Assembly: GCA_030065875.1 (NCBI GenBank)
Contig: JASJCR010000076.1
Span: 1-49,093, forward strand
Reading direction: 5' to 3'
Length of the DNA: 49,093 nt
DNA from: Ardenticatenaceae bacterium
GTDB lineage: Bacteria; Chloroflexota; Anaerolineae; Promineifilales; Promineifilaceae
Position 1 is the first letter of the stretch. Every line of letters begins with the position of its first letter. The translations under genes were made by a program, and so were the position numbers. The notes under the pieces are model-generated. The model was given only the letters and a program-made list of their open reading frames with translations, searched no databases and was not told where the DNA came from. Below, piece by piece: positions 33,104 to 41,631 of this stretch.

Positions 33104-33907
33104 TTATCCCCCAAACCACCCTTTAACTTTGGAAAGCAACCCTTCTCTGGCGGTTAAATCTATAAACGGCACCGATTCCCCTTCGATCCGGCGAGCCACA
33201 TTTTGTACCGCGATTCTGGCGCGAGGCATATGTCCATTGTCGAGCGTCAGCGGGGTACCGCGGTTGCTGGATATGAGGATACTTTCATCCTCGGGGATTA
33301 TCCCTAAGACGTCAACGGCCAAAATTTCGACGATATCGTTGATGGAGAGCATGTCGCCGCGAGCCACCATTTCCGGTTTGAGGCGATTCACCAGCAGCTG
33401 AGCCGGTCCTTTTTCCGCGGCATCAACCAGGCCGATGATGCGATCCGCATCGCGCACGGCCGATACTTCCGGATTGGTAACGATGAGCACCTGATCGGAC
33501 GGGGCCAGCGCGTTTTGGAAACCGCGTTCGATACCGGCCGGAGAATCAATTAGGATGTAATCCATCTCTTCACGCAGCTGGTCACAAACCAACACCATAT
33601 CGGTGGGGCTGATCGACATTTTGTCGCGGGTTTGGGCGGCGGGGATCATGTAAAGGGAATTGACCCGCTTATCTTTGATCATCGCCTGTTTGAGGCGGCA
33701 CCGCCCTTCAATGACGTCGACTAAATCGTAGACGATGCGATTTTCTAATCCCATCACCACATCGAGGTTGCGCAGGCCGATATCGGTGTCGATCGCCACG
33801 ACTTTACGCCCGATCGAAGCCAGAGCGGCCGATAAGTTAGCGGTCAGCGTTGTTTTTCCGACGCCTCCTTTGCCTGATGTGATGGTTATAACTTTGCCAA
33901 GTTTCAT
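33104..33907 (-). CDS. minD: Septum-site determining ATPase MinD
   Basis: ParA/MinD-type ATPase that recruits MinC to the membrane. 267 residues. The deviant Walker A SGKGGVGKTT is at about residues 11-20, Walker A' is AIDTDIGLRNLD, and Walker B is YILIDSPAG. The C-terminal membrane-targeting amphipathic helix LLSKVKGWFGG is present. It sits between minC and minE on the minus strand. Confidence 0.96.
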   Translation of the reverse strand: MKLGKVITITSGKGGVGKTTLTANLSAALASIGRKVVAIDTDIGLRNLDVVMGLENRIVYDLVDVIEGRCRLKQAMIKDKRVNSLYMIPAAQTRDKMSISPTDMVLVCDQLREEMDYILIDSPAGIERGFQNALAPSDQVLIVTNPEVSAVRDADRIIGLVDAAEKGPAQLLVNRLKPEMVARGDMLSINDIVEILAVDVLGIIPEDESILISSNRGTPLTLDNGHMPRARIAVQNVARRIEGESVPFIDLTAREGLLSKVKGWFGG

Positions 33908-33954
33908 GGTCTAATTCCTAAACTATTCGCTCGTTTATTCAAATGATTGGGACC

Positions 33955-34671
33955 TTACTTCCACGGTTCCGCAATGATTTGATTGTCTCGAATGAGGGCC
34001 GTTTCCGGCAGGATGTGCTGGTTTTTTTCGGCCGGTGGGGTGACGGCAATGCGGTCGGCGATACGCAGCTGGGTAGGGGAGAGATCAATGGCGGAAATGG
34101 TAGCCTGGGTGTCACCGGCCGCGCCGGCGTGAACCAGGCCACGCAGCTTGCCCCACACGATAATATCCCCTTCGGCCACAACTTCAGCCCCCGGATTTAC
34201 GTCTCCCACAATCACAATATGCCCTTCATAAAACACGTGACGGCCGGAACGAAGCGTTTCCTTGATCAGCAGCGCGTTGGGCGGCTGCTGATTTTGGGTC
34301 GCTTCCGGGGCCAGGGCGGGATCCGGTTTGCCATTTCCCTGAAGATCCATTTTTGACCCGGGCAAGCGGGTGGCCAACCCCAATTCACGGGCTGCTTCTC
34401 GGGTGGCCTCACGGCGGGAGAGAATCGCCCACAGGGCCATACCGTGTTGGGCAAATAAAATTTGCAGGTTGGTTAATTCCTCAAGGGTTAAAATTTGCCC
34501 ACCAACTTCTAAGGCGATCCGGCTGTTGCGCAAAAAGGACCCTTTTTGGGTCACTTCTTCTTTGAGTTCTTTATACAGGTCAGCAAAAGAGTAGTAACGA
34601 CCAACAGAAATGAGCAGGCCGTCGCGAATACCTTTGATCGTGATTTGAGAAGAAGCGATTTCTTTATTCAT
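33955..34671 (-). CDS. minC: Septum-site determining protein MinC
   Basis: FtsZ polymerisation inhibitor. 238 residues: an N-terminal MinC_N domain (ITIKGIRDGLLISVG onward), a linker, and the C-terminal beta-helix (about 140-238) with HVFYEGHIVIVGDVNPGAEVVAEGDIIVWG and the MinD/FtsZ-facing LRGLVHAGAAGD. I start at ATG 34671; the frame extends upstream to 34758 but those residues are AT-rich promoter DNA. First gene of the minCDE order. Confidence 0.92.
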   Translation of the reverse strand: MNKEIASSQITIKGIRDGLLISVGRYYSFADLYKELKEEVTQKGSFLRNSRIALEVGGQILTLEELTNLQILFAQHGMALWAILSRREATREAARELGLATRLPGSKMDLQGNGKPDPALAPEATQNQQPPNALLIKETLRSGRHVFYEGHIVIVGDVNPGAEVVAEGDIIVWGKLRGLVHAGAAGDTQATISAIDLSPTQLRIADRIAVTPPAEKNQHILPETALIRDNQIIAEPWK

Positions 34672-34721
34672 ATAGATTGGCGTCAAAATACAATTGTTTG
34701 AGCATGCAAACGCAATGCGGG

Positions 34722-34760
34722 ATAATACAACAATTCTAGTATTGTTGAAATAATACAACA
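34722..34760. promoter_or_regulatory. Palindromic site in the minC promoter region
   Basis: CAACAAT (34728-34734) and ATTGTTG (34741-34747) form an inverted repeat with a 6-base centre; TGAAATAA (34746-34753) and a further TACAACA (34755-34760) follow. On the minus strand a TATTAT -10-like hexamer (34722-34727) adjoins it. No gene lies in 34672-34989 apart from these signals. Confidence 0.45.
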
Positions 34761-34871
34761 GATTATGTCAAAAGGCAATATACCGCTTGATAGTACTTTT
34801 AGCCTATCCGCCGCTGATGACGGGCGAAGAATATGGTCTTTTGTCAACTGTGCTTGGGCTGGCCGTCTTTG

Positions 34872-34900
34872 TTGACATGTTAGCCGGGTTATGCTAATAT
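34872..34900 (+). promoter_or_regulatory. Strong sigma70-like promoter of the ROK regulator gene
   Basis: TTGACA (34872-34877), 17-bp spacer, TAATAT (34895-34900) with TG one base upstream (extended -10). Predicted start is near 34907, about 80 nt before ATG 34990. Confidence 0.7.
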
Positions 34901-34917
34901 TTTTTACACTTGCTTCA

Positions 34918-34954
34918 GTTATTGAAATAACACTATTTTTTGATGAAATAACTG
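34918..34954 (+). promoter_or_regulatory. Probable operator downstream of the ROK promoter
   Basis: GTTATTGAAATAAC (34918-34931) is a near-perfect palindrome just after the predicted transcription start, and TGAAATAA recurs at 34944-34951. Outer CAGTTATT/AATAACTG arms enclose both. Position suits autorepression by the ROK protein. Confidence 0.5.
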
Positions 34955-34989
34955 CTGACAAATTTGGCTAAAACCCAAATCTCTTTGCT

Positions 34990-36207
34990 ATGACCGTTGC
35001 CACCCCCCGTTTTGATCGCACGCTAAGCCGCCCGGAGATGTCCATCGTGGATGCGATTCGCCTGAATGGACCCCACTCACGCACAGAGCTGGCGCGCATG
35101 CTGGATTACTCACGAGCCAGCATGACCGGCTACGTCAATCGGCTTCTCTCGGCCCAGATTGTGCGAGAAATCGGACAGGGGCGGTCCGGTGGCGGCCGGC
35201 GGCCTTCCCTCCTCGATTTAAACAGCTCGCTGGGCTACCTGGCGGGGGTCGATATTGGCGCGACCAGTCTCAACATCGCCCTGGCCGACTTTCAGGGGCG
35301 AATTTTGTCCCAACATTCAGAACCGGCCGATGTGCGGGTTGAGCCGGAAGCTCTGCTGGCCCCGATGGCCGAAAAATTAAGCGACATGCTGCGGGTGCAG
35401 GGAGCCACCCCGGATCGCCTGATCGCTTTGGGCATCGGTGTGCCCGGTCCGGTGGAGTTTTCCGCAGCCCGTCTCATCGCCCCGCCCCTCATGCCGCTGT
35501 GGGATGGTTTCTCTATCCGCGATTATTTGCAGGAGATTTTTCCGCTGGCCAACACCGTGGTGGATAATGACGTCAACATCATGGCTGTTGGAGAAAAAGT
35601 AGCGGGGGCCGGCAAACCATTTGAAAACTTCCTTTTTATAAAAATCGGCACCGGGATCGGGGCCGGAATTGTGGCCAACGGCCAAATTTACCGCGGCAGC
35701 AACGGCTGCGCTGGGGATATTGGCCATATTTGTGTCGACTACAACGGGCCGATATGTCACTGTGGCAATCAGGGATGTCTGGAAGCGATGGCCGGGGGAT
35801 TGGCCATCGGCCAGCGGGGTCAGCGGCTGGCTGCGGCCGGTCAAAGCGCTTTCCTGGCCGAGCGGCTGGCAAAAAATGGACAGGTCACCTCAATCGACGT
35901 TGGGGAAGCGGCCGCGTTTGGAGACACACACGCCAACGCTTTAATTAAAGAAAGCGGCCGCATGATCGGTGGGGTCCTGGCTTCACTGGTCAATTTTTAC
36001 AATCCCGAAGCGATCTTTATCGGCGGTGGCGTGACCCGCATCGGCCATCGCCTGCTTTCTTCCATACGCCAGGCGACCTTGAGACGATCAAACCCCTTAT
36101 CGACCCGTGATTTGCGAGTTGAGTACAGTCAGCTCGGCGAAGACGCCGCAGTCCAGGGGGCCATCGCCCTGGCCCTGAAGCATGTCTTTGTGCTTGATGA
36201 ATCGTGA
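34990..36207 (+). CDS. ROK-family transcriptional regulator
   Basis: A 405-residue sugar-responsive repressor of the NagC/XylR type. An N-terminal winged helix (SIVDAIRLNGPHSRTELARMLDYSRASMTGYVNRLL, about 18-54) is followed by an actin-like ROK domain with GVDIGATSLNIALADFQG (phosphate-1) and IKIGTGIGAGIVANGQIYRG. The zinc motif C-X-C-X4-C is present in CHCGNQGCLE. Its place upstream of the sugar ABC operon, and the repeated operator-like words at its own promoter, suggest it controls that operon and itself. No Shine-Dalgarno is obvious before ATG 34990. Confidence 0.9.
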   Translation: MTVATPRFDRTLSRPEMSIVDAIRLNGPHSRTELARMLDYSRASMTGYVNRLLSAQIVREIGQGRSGGGRRPSLLDLNSSLGYLAGVDIGATSLNIALADFQGRILSQHSEPADVRVEPEALLAPMAEKLSDMLRVQGATPDRLIALGIGVPGPVEFSAARLIAPPLMPLWDGFSIRDYLQEIFPLANTVVDNDVNIMAVGEKVAGAGKPFENFLFIKIGTGIGAGIVANGQIYRGSNGCAGDIGHICVDYNGPICHCGNQGCLEAMAGGLAIGQRGQRLAAAGQSAFLAERLAKNGQVTSIDVGEAAAFGDTHANALIKESGRMIGGVLASLVNFYNPEAIFIGGGVTRIGHRLLSSIRQATLRRSNPLSTRDLRVEYSQLGEDAAVQGAIALALKHVFVLDES

Positions 36208-36778
36208 AAATTCAGGAGGTGCCAGATACGGAAGGCAGGACGAGCAAAAATAAAAAGTGCCGCATTTACGAGCAATAAATACGGCACGTTACAGGGAACG
36301 TCAACAATCCAAAAATCTGCCAGATCAATTGGAAAATATGCCGGACCTGTTCTCCGAAGAATACCACAAAATTGAAATCATCTCGTTTTAATCCAGTTAA
36401 AAAATGAATCGTTGATTCAACATGAGCGGTGTGAATTATGACCGTCAGCAAAATTTGCTGGCTGATCACAAAGCTTGAAATATTGCGTTTTGATAGGATC
36501 GGCCGTCATGTGGCTTCATTATTTTTCAGGAGCGGTTTGCACAGATATTGGCTGTGCTTGGCACCCCACAAGAATGATGAATACCCTCTGCGGCATCACC
36601 CGTATGGTTTACATAAAGTAATGACCGCGGACTGCCCGGATAAACCCAGGTTTTTGCAGAACCTGCCCTGAGTGCAGCCGAAGGATTACAGAGAAAAATC
36701 TGTGATAATCCGTGTTAATCCGTGGCTCTTTTTTTCAATTCTTTTTGTAAATCACCAAAATCATTTCAGGAGAAGAAA
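36208..36778. other. Long spacer between the ROK gene and the ABC operon
   Basis: No convincing gene. A hairpin with one mismatch (GTGCCGCATTTA 36257-36268 with TAAATACGGCAC 36276-36287) is preceded by an A-rich run, so read on the minus strand it is terminator-like. Bases about 36623-36726 are an inverted relative of the repeat at 1-66, ending in AATCCGTGTTAATCCGTGGC. An operon promoter may lie between, but none is clear. Confidence 0.55.
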
Positions 36779-37912
36779 ATGAATAAGCAAAAATATTTGA
36801 TGCTCTTTGCCCTTCTTTTGGCCCTCTCATTGGCCGCCTGTGGGGGCGGCGAGGAGCCGGCACCGGCCGCCGAAGAGGCACCACAAGAGGTGGAAGAGAG
36901 CGCTGAAGAAGAAATGATCGAAGAAGAAACCGCTGAGGGGGAAGTGTTTACCATCGGGGTTTCAAATGGGTTTGTGGGCAGCGAATGGCGCACCCAAATG
37001 ATTCAAAATATGGAAGAAGTGAATGCTGAATACATGGCCGAAGGTCTCACCACCGAGCTGGTTATCGAGAGTGCTGATGTTGATATTCAGGGGCAAATTC
37101 AGCAGGTGCAGAATTTGATTAACCGGGAGGTCGACGCCATCATCATCAATCCAAACTCTCAAGACGGGCTGAACGCCGTACTCGAAGAGGCCGTTGAAGC
37201 CGGGATTGTGGTCATTGCCGTTGACCAGGAGATCTCAGCAGAAGGGGTTTACAATGTCGTCATCGATCAAACGGAATGGGCGCGCATCAGCGCACGCTGG
37301 CTGGCTGAACAGCTGGGTGGCACGGGAGATGTGGTTCTTATTGAAGGGTTTGTCGGTCACCCGGCCAATGAAGCCCGCATGGCCGGCGTCGATGAGGTCT
37401 TTAGCGAATATCCGGACCTCAACGTGGTCGGCCGGGAATCCGGAATGTGGGACCAGGCCACAGGACAGCAGGTTATGTCCGACCTCCTAGCCTCGCTGCC
37501 GAATATCGATGGGGTATGGACGCAAGACGGGATGGCTACCGGTGTCCTGCAGGCGATTGTCGGGGCGAACCCCGATCAATGGCCGATTGTGACCGGTGAG
37601 GCCCGCGCAAATTATCTTCAGCTGTGGGACGAGGTGCTGACCGATCGCTCAGATTTCAACACCATCGGCGTGGTAAATCCGCCAGGAGTGGGGGCCAGCG
37701 GCATGCGCGTGGCCATTGAACTCCTGCAGGGAAACAGCGTGGATGAGAGCCAGCTGGCCGGGCCGTTTGGCAACTCCCTGTATGTGCCGATTCCCTTTGT
37801 TGTGGATGGGGATAATTTTGCTGAAATTTCGGCCGAATATGCCGATCAACCCGCTTCGTATACCCTGGATGGATTTATCACCCAGGAAGAAGCGGCCGCC
37901 TTTACCCGATAA
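36779..37912 (+). CDS. Sugar ABC transporter substrate-binding lipoprotein
   Basis: A 377-residue extracytoplasmic binding protein of the ribose/xylose type (Peripla_BP_4). The lipobox LAAC puts the lipidated cysteine at 21, followed by an acidic Glu-rich linker. Conserved elements include IGVSNGFVGSEWRTQM, VDAIIINPNSQDGLNAVLEEAVEAGI and VVAVDQ-like AVDQEIS. I start at ATG 36779 with CAGGAGA upstream, not at 36722, whose extra codons are repeat. The exact sugar is unknown. It heads the operon. Confidence 0.92.
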   Translation: MNKQKYLMLFALLLALSLAACGGGEEPAPAAEEAPQEVEESAEEEMIEEETAEGEVFTIGVSNGFVGSEWRTQMIQNMEEVNAEYMAEGLTTELVIESADVDIQGQIQQVQNLINREVDAIIINPNSQDGLNAVLEEAVEAGIVVIAVDQEISAEGVYNVVIDQTEWARISARWLAEQLGGTGDVVLIEGFVGHPANEARMAGVDEVFSEYPDLNVVGRESGMWDQATGQQVMSDLLASLPNIDGVWTQDGMATGVLQAIVGANPDQWPIVTGEARANYLQLWDEVLTDRSDFNTIGVVNPPGVGASGMRVAIELLQGNSVDESQLAGPFGNSLYVPIPFVVDGDNFAEISAEYADQPASYTLDGFITQEEAAAFTR

Positions 37913-37918
37913 AAAGAT

Positions 37919-37949
37919 TGGGTGGGTTGGGGTTGAGCCAGCCCACCCA
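37919..37949 (+). promoter_or_regulatory. Intercistronic hairpin after the binding-protein gene
   Basis: TGGGTGGGTTGG (37919-37930) pairs with CCAGCCCACCCA (37938-37949) with one G-U pair and a 7-base loop. No U-tract follows, so it probably stabilises or processes the binding-protein mRNA rather than ending it. Confidence 0.6.
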
Positions 37950-37963
37950 TGCTGAGAAATCTT

Positions 37964-39097
37964 ATGACCACTGCTGCTGTTGTTGGAACCGGTTTTATGG
38001 GCGCGGCTCATACGGAAGCGCTGCGCCGGTTGGGCATCAATATTCGCGGTATCTTAGGCTCCTCGGCGGAGTCCAGCGCAACCGCCGCGGATTCACTTCA
38101 ATTGCCCGTCGCCTATCTGGATTTTGAAAGTTTGCTGAATGATCCGGCGGTCGATGTCGTTCATCTCACAACGCCCAACTATCTTCATTTTGCCCAGTGC
38201 ACCGGGCTGCTCGAGGCGGGCAAACACGTGATTTGCGAAAAGCCGCTGGCCTTAAGCGCGGCTGAATCCGCTCAGCTGTCGGCGCTGAGTCAAAAACACG
38301 ACCACCTGGTCGCGGCCGTCAACTACAACCTGCGCTACTATCCGATGGTCATCCAGGCCCGGGAATATGTGCGCCGTGGCGAATTAGGTGAGGTGTATGC
38401 CGTTCGGGGAGCGTATCAGCAGGATTGGCTTTTATACGATACCGACTGGAACTGGCGCATCGAGTCGCAAAAGGGGGGTCCTGGACGAGCGATTGGCGAT
38501 ATCGGCACCCACTGGATGGATATGGTGGGATACGTGACCGGTTTGGAAATCGAAACACTGATTGCTGATTTGGCCACCTTTATACCGGTACGGTACGCTT
38601 CCAGTCGGCAGACGTTTGAACGGGCTTCGGCCGCCGACGAGGCCACCCCGGTGACCGTCGATACCGAAGATTGGGGCAGCGTCCTCTTTCATTATAAAGG
38701 TGGTGCCCGCGGGGTAATGACCGTGTCCCAGGTTAATGCCGGCCGACGCAATCAATTTACATTTGAGATTGCCGGTTCCAAAGCCTCTCTGATGTGGGAT
38801 GGAGAACGCCCCAATGAACTGTGGTTGGGCTATCGCGATCAACCCAATAAACATCTGTTAAAAGACCCGGCCATTCTCAGCGGCCGCGCCCAGGAAATGG
38901 CTGCTTATCCGGGCGGCCATGCGGAGGGGTACCCGGATACGTTTAAACAGCTTTATGCCGAGATTTACGCCTACATCGAAGCTGGTGATTTTGGCCGACC
39001 AAAATATTTTCCAACCTTTGAAGACGGTCATGCGGAACTGGTGTATTGTGATGCCATTTTGCAAAGCCATCAGGAGAAACGGTGGGTTACGATTTAA
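37964..39097 (+). CDS. Gfo/Idh/MocA-family oxidoreductase
   Basis: A 377-residue NAD(P)-dependent sugar or polyol dehydrogenase. The Rossmann motif VGTGFMGAAH is at about residues 6-15, and the conserved EKPLAL follows with its catalytic-type lysine. GGPGRAIGDIGTHWMD carries the typical Asp and His of the active site. I start at ATG 37964 because an upstream in-frame ATG at 37949 is the base of the hairpin stem. Downstream is an isomerase/epimerase, so the pair probably interconverts the imported sugar or polyol. Confidence 0.9.
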   Translation: MTTAAVVGTGFMGAAHTEALRRLGINIRGILGSSAESSATAADSLQLPVAYLDFESLLNDPAVDVVHLTTPNYLHFAQCTGLLEAGKHVICEKPLALSAAESAQLSALSQKHDHLVAAVNYNLRYYPMVIQAREYVRRGELGEVYAVRGAYQQDWLLYDTDWNWRIESQKGGPGRAIGDIGTHWMDMVGYVTGLEIETLIADLATFIPVRYASSRQTFERASAADEATPVTVDTEDWGSVLFHYKGGARGVMTVSQVNAGRRNQFTFEIAGSKASLMWDGERPNELWLGYRDQPNKHLLKDPAILSGRAQEMAAYPGGHAEGYPDTFKQLYAEIYAYIEAGDFGRPKYFPTFEDGHAELVYCDAILQSHQEKRWVTI

Positions 39098-39133
39098 ACG
39101 GTTTGCGGTCCGGATCGACCCAAGGAGACAAAA

Positions 39134-40039
39134 ATGCAGTTAGGTTTTGTTAGTGCCATCTTACCCGATCTTTCACTGGAAGAAGTGTTTGCATTTGCTG
39201 CGGCCGAAGGGTTCGCCTGCGTCGAGTTGATGTGCTGGCCGGTGGGCAAGGCGGAACGTCGCTATGCGGGGGTCACGCATGTGGATGTCGAAAATTTTTC
39301 CGCCGAAGATGCGCGAGCGGTCAATCAGCTGGCGGCCGAGCACGGCGTTCAAATATCCGGATTGGGATATTACCCGAATCCGCTCACCCCTGATCTGGAA
39401 GAGCGAGCCCTTTATGTGGGTCACATCAAAAAGATGATTACGGCCGCCCGTTTGCTGGGGCTGGACGTGGTGAACACATTTATCGGCCGGGATCAAACCA
39501 AGTCGATTGAGGGCAACTGGACCGCGTTTGAGGCGGTATGGCCGGAGATTATCGCTCATGCTGAGGCAGAGGGGGTTAAAGTCGCCATTGAAAACTGCCC
39601 GATGCTGTTTACCCTGGATGAATGGCCTGGCGGGCAAAACATGGCTATCTCCCCGGCCGTGTGGCGCGAGATGTTCCGCCGTCTCCCCAGCCCCAACTTT
39701 GGGCTAAATTTTGACCCCTCTCACCTGGTGTGGCAGCACATCGATATGGTGCGGGCGATCCGTGAATTTGGCTCCCGTTTTTTCCACGTGCACGCCAAAG
39801 ATTTAAAAATTCACGCCGATCGTCTCTACGAAGAGGGGGTGATGGGTTTGGGCTGGTCGATTCCCAAAATTCCAGGATTGGGTGACGTTAATTGGGGGGC
39901 CTTCTTCTCAGAATTGAGTGATGTGGGATACCGCGGTCCGGTTTGCATCGAGGTGGAAGATCGGGCTTTTGAAGTTGATTTGGCTGCCCGCCAACACTCA
40001 TTGCGGCTCTCCAGGCGCTACCTGGAAGCGTATATTTAG
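39134..40039 (+). CDS. Sugar phosphate isomerase/epimerase-like TIM barrel
   Basis: A 301-residue member of the AP-endonuclease-2/xylose-isomerase-like superfamily (IolE/IolH-like). Metal-binding positions are visible in VAIENCPML, LNFDPSHLVWQ, HVHAKDLK and CIEVED. GGAG precedes ATG 39134. It is 36 bp after the dehydrogenase. Substrate is unknown; inositol-type or keto-sugar chemistry is plausible from context. Confidence 0.87.
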   Translation: MQLGFVSAILPDLSLEEVFAFAAAEGFACVELMCWPVGKAERRYAGVTHVDVENFSAEDARAVNQLAAEHGVQISGLGYYPNPLTPDLEERALYVGHIKKMITAARLLGLDVVNTFIGRDQTKSIEGNWTAFEAVWPEIIAHAEAEGVKVAIENCPMLFTLDEWPGGQNMAISPAVWREMFRRLPSPNFGLNFDPSHLVWQHIDMVRAIREFGSRFFHVHAKDLKIHADRLYEEGVMGLGWSIPKIPGLGDVNWGAFFSELSDVGYRGPVCIEVEDRAFEVDLAARQHSLRLSRRYLEAYI

Positions 40040-40060
40040 CCAGGGGTCCCGCAAGATTAT

Positions 40061-40087
40061 CGCCCTCTTTCACTAAGAAAGAGGGCG
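40061..40087 (+). promoter_or_regulatory. Perfect hairpin before the ABC ATPase gene
   Basis: CGCCCTCTTTC (40061-40071) and GAAAGAGGGCG (40077-40087) form an 11-bp perfect stem with loop ACTAA and no U-tract. It separates the enzyme genes from the transporter genes. Confidence 0.6.
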
Positions 40088-40113
40088 TCGGCACGACAAT
40101 TTGACAGGATGTT

Positions 40114-41631
40114 ATGAAGAAAATAACCCTCTCAGCCCAAAACCTCATCAAGCGATACGGGGGTGTTGTGGCCCTGGCCAACGGCAATTTGTCGATTTCT
40201 TCAGGGGAAGTTTTAGCTTTGGTAGGAGCCAACGGCAGCGGTAAGAGCACTCTGGGGAAAATTATTACCGGCGTGGTGCAGCCGGACGGTGGTGACCTGC
40301 ACGTTGATGGTCAACCGGTGCGGCTTGGGTCACCGCAGGTGGCTCGCCGCCTGGGGATCACGGCCGTCTATCAGGAGTTAAGCCTCATCGCCGATATGAG
40401 CGTGACCGAGAATATTTGGCTTTCTCACGAACCGCGCCGCTGGGGATTGGTTGATACGCGGCAAATGGATCGGCATACGGAGACACTGCTCGAATTATTT
40501 GCCGGAACCGTTTCCCCAAATTTGCAGCCGTCAACCCTGATTGGGGAACTGCCGCCGGATGAGAAGCAGGTGGTCGAGATTCTCAAGGCGCTGAGCTGGG
40601 ATCCACGTTTGATTATCCTTGATGAGGCCACGGCCAGCCTCGACAGCCGCCAGGTTGCCCGCCTGTTTGAGCTGGTGGCCCGTTGGCAGGCGGATGGGCG
40701 GGCGGTGATTATTGTTTCCCACCGCATGGAAGAGAATTATCGCGTGGCCCAGCGGGCCACCGTGCTCCGCGGGGGAGAAGCGGTTGCTGACCGGGTGCTG
40801 GCTGACACCCCAACTGCGGAACTGGTGCAGCTGATGATTCCAGACAGCGCCGTCCGCGTCAAAAAAACCGCGGCCGATGACGAGCTGACGCAGCGGCCGG
40901 TTCGGCTGGCGGTCAATCACCTCAAAACAAAACGCTTAAAAGATATCTCTTTGTCGATTCGCGATGGCGAATTGTTGGGCATTGGCGGGCTGCGCGGTCA
41001 GGGTCAGGAAGAACTGCTGCGCGCGCTTTTTGGGGTAGTGCCCTATGAGGGTGAGGTTAGGGTATCGCAAAAGGATGTCCATTTTAAACATCCGCAGGAG
41101 GCGATCGGCCACGGGGTGGCTCTCGTTCCCGGAGATCGAGGCACGGAGGGGCTGCTGCTTTCGCGATCGATCCTGGAAAATTTACAGCTGCCGTCATGGG
41201 CCCAATACGGCCGGATATTAAATATGAAGTCCGCCAGATCTGATGCGCAGGCGGCCGGTCGGGATTTACGCCTCAAAATGGGTGCTTTGAGCGATCCGGT
41301 GAGCAGCCTCAGCGGTGGAAACGCCCAAAAAGTGGTGTTGGGAAAATGGCTCTTGCGCTCACCCAAGCTGCTCCTCCTCAACGACCCGACCAAAGGGGTT
41401 GATGTGGGGGCCAAGGGGGAATTTTATCAGATTCTTGATAGCCTCCGGGCGGCCGGCACGGCGGTATTATTTTACAGCAGCGATGACGAAGAGCTGCTCT
41501 GGCTGTGTGATCGGATTCTCGTCATGCATGATGGGGGCGTTTCTGCTGAACTTCACGGGGAACATTTAACCCACGCCAATCTTGTTGCGGCCAGCATGGG
41601 CTCGGTTGGCTCAATGGAAAATCACGTATGA
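40114..41631 (+). CDS. Sugar ABC transporter ATPase with two ABC domains (RbsA-like)
   Basis: A 505-residue double ATPase. The first domain has Walker A GANGSGKST at 38-46 and Walker B LIILDE at 166-171, with a poor signature (GELPPDEKQ). The second has a degenerate Walker A (GLRGQGQEE), as is usual in RbsA/MglA, but keeps LSGGN. Its Walker B reads LLLLND at 419-424, where the family has ILDE, so the catalytic Glu is Asp. The stop overlaps the next start by ATGA. Confidence 0.93.
   Translation: MKKITLSAQNLIKRYGGVVALANGNLSISSGEVLALVGANGSGKSTLGKIITGVVQPDGGDLHVDGQPVRLGSPQVARRLGITAVYQELSLIADMSVTENIWLSHEPRRWGLVDTRQMDRHTETLLELFAGTVSPNLQPSTLIGELPPDEKQVVEILKALSWDPRLIILDEATASLDSRQVARLFELVARWQADGRAVIIVSHRMEENYRVAQRATVLRGGEAVADRVLADTPTAELVQLMIPDSAVRVKKTAADDELTQRPVRLAVNHLKTKRLKDISLSIRDGELLGIGGLRGQGQEELLRALFGVVPYEGEVRVSQKDVHFKHPQEAIGHGVALVPGDRGTEGLLLSRSILENLQLPSWAQYGRILNMKSARSDAQAAGRDLRLKMGALSDPVSSLSGGNAQKVVLGKWLLRSPKLLLLNDPTKGVDVGAKGEFYQILDSLRAAGTAVLFYSSDDEELLWLCDRILVMHDGGVSAELHGEHLTHANLVAASMGSVGSMENHV

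Noticed and set aside
36266..36469. Minus-strand 67-residue frame in the ROK-ABC spacer
   Set aside because: Starts in AT-rich spacer with no Shine-Dalgarno and runs through a hairpin; protein texture is poor.
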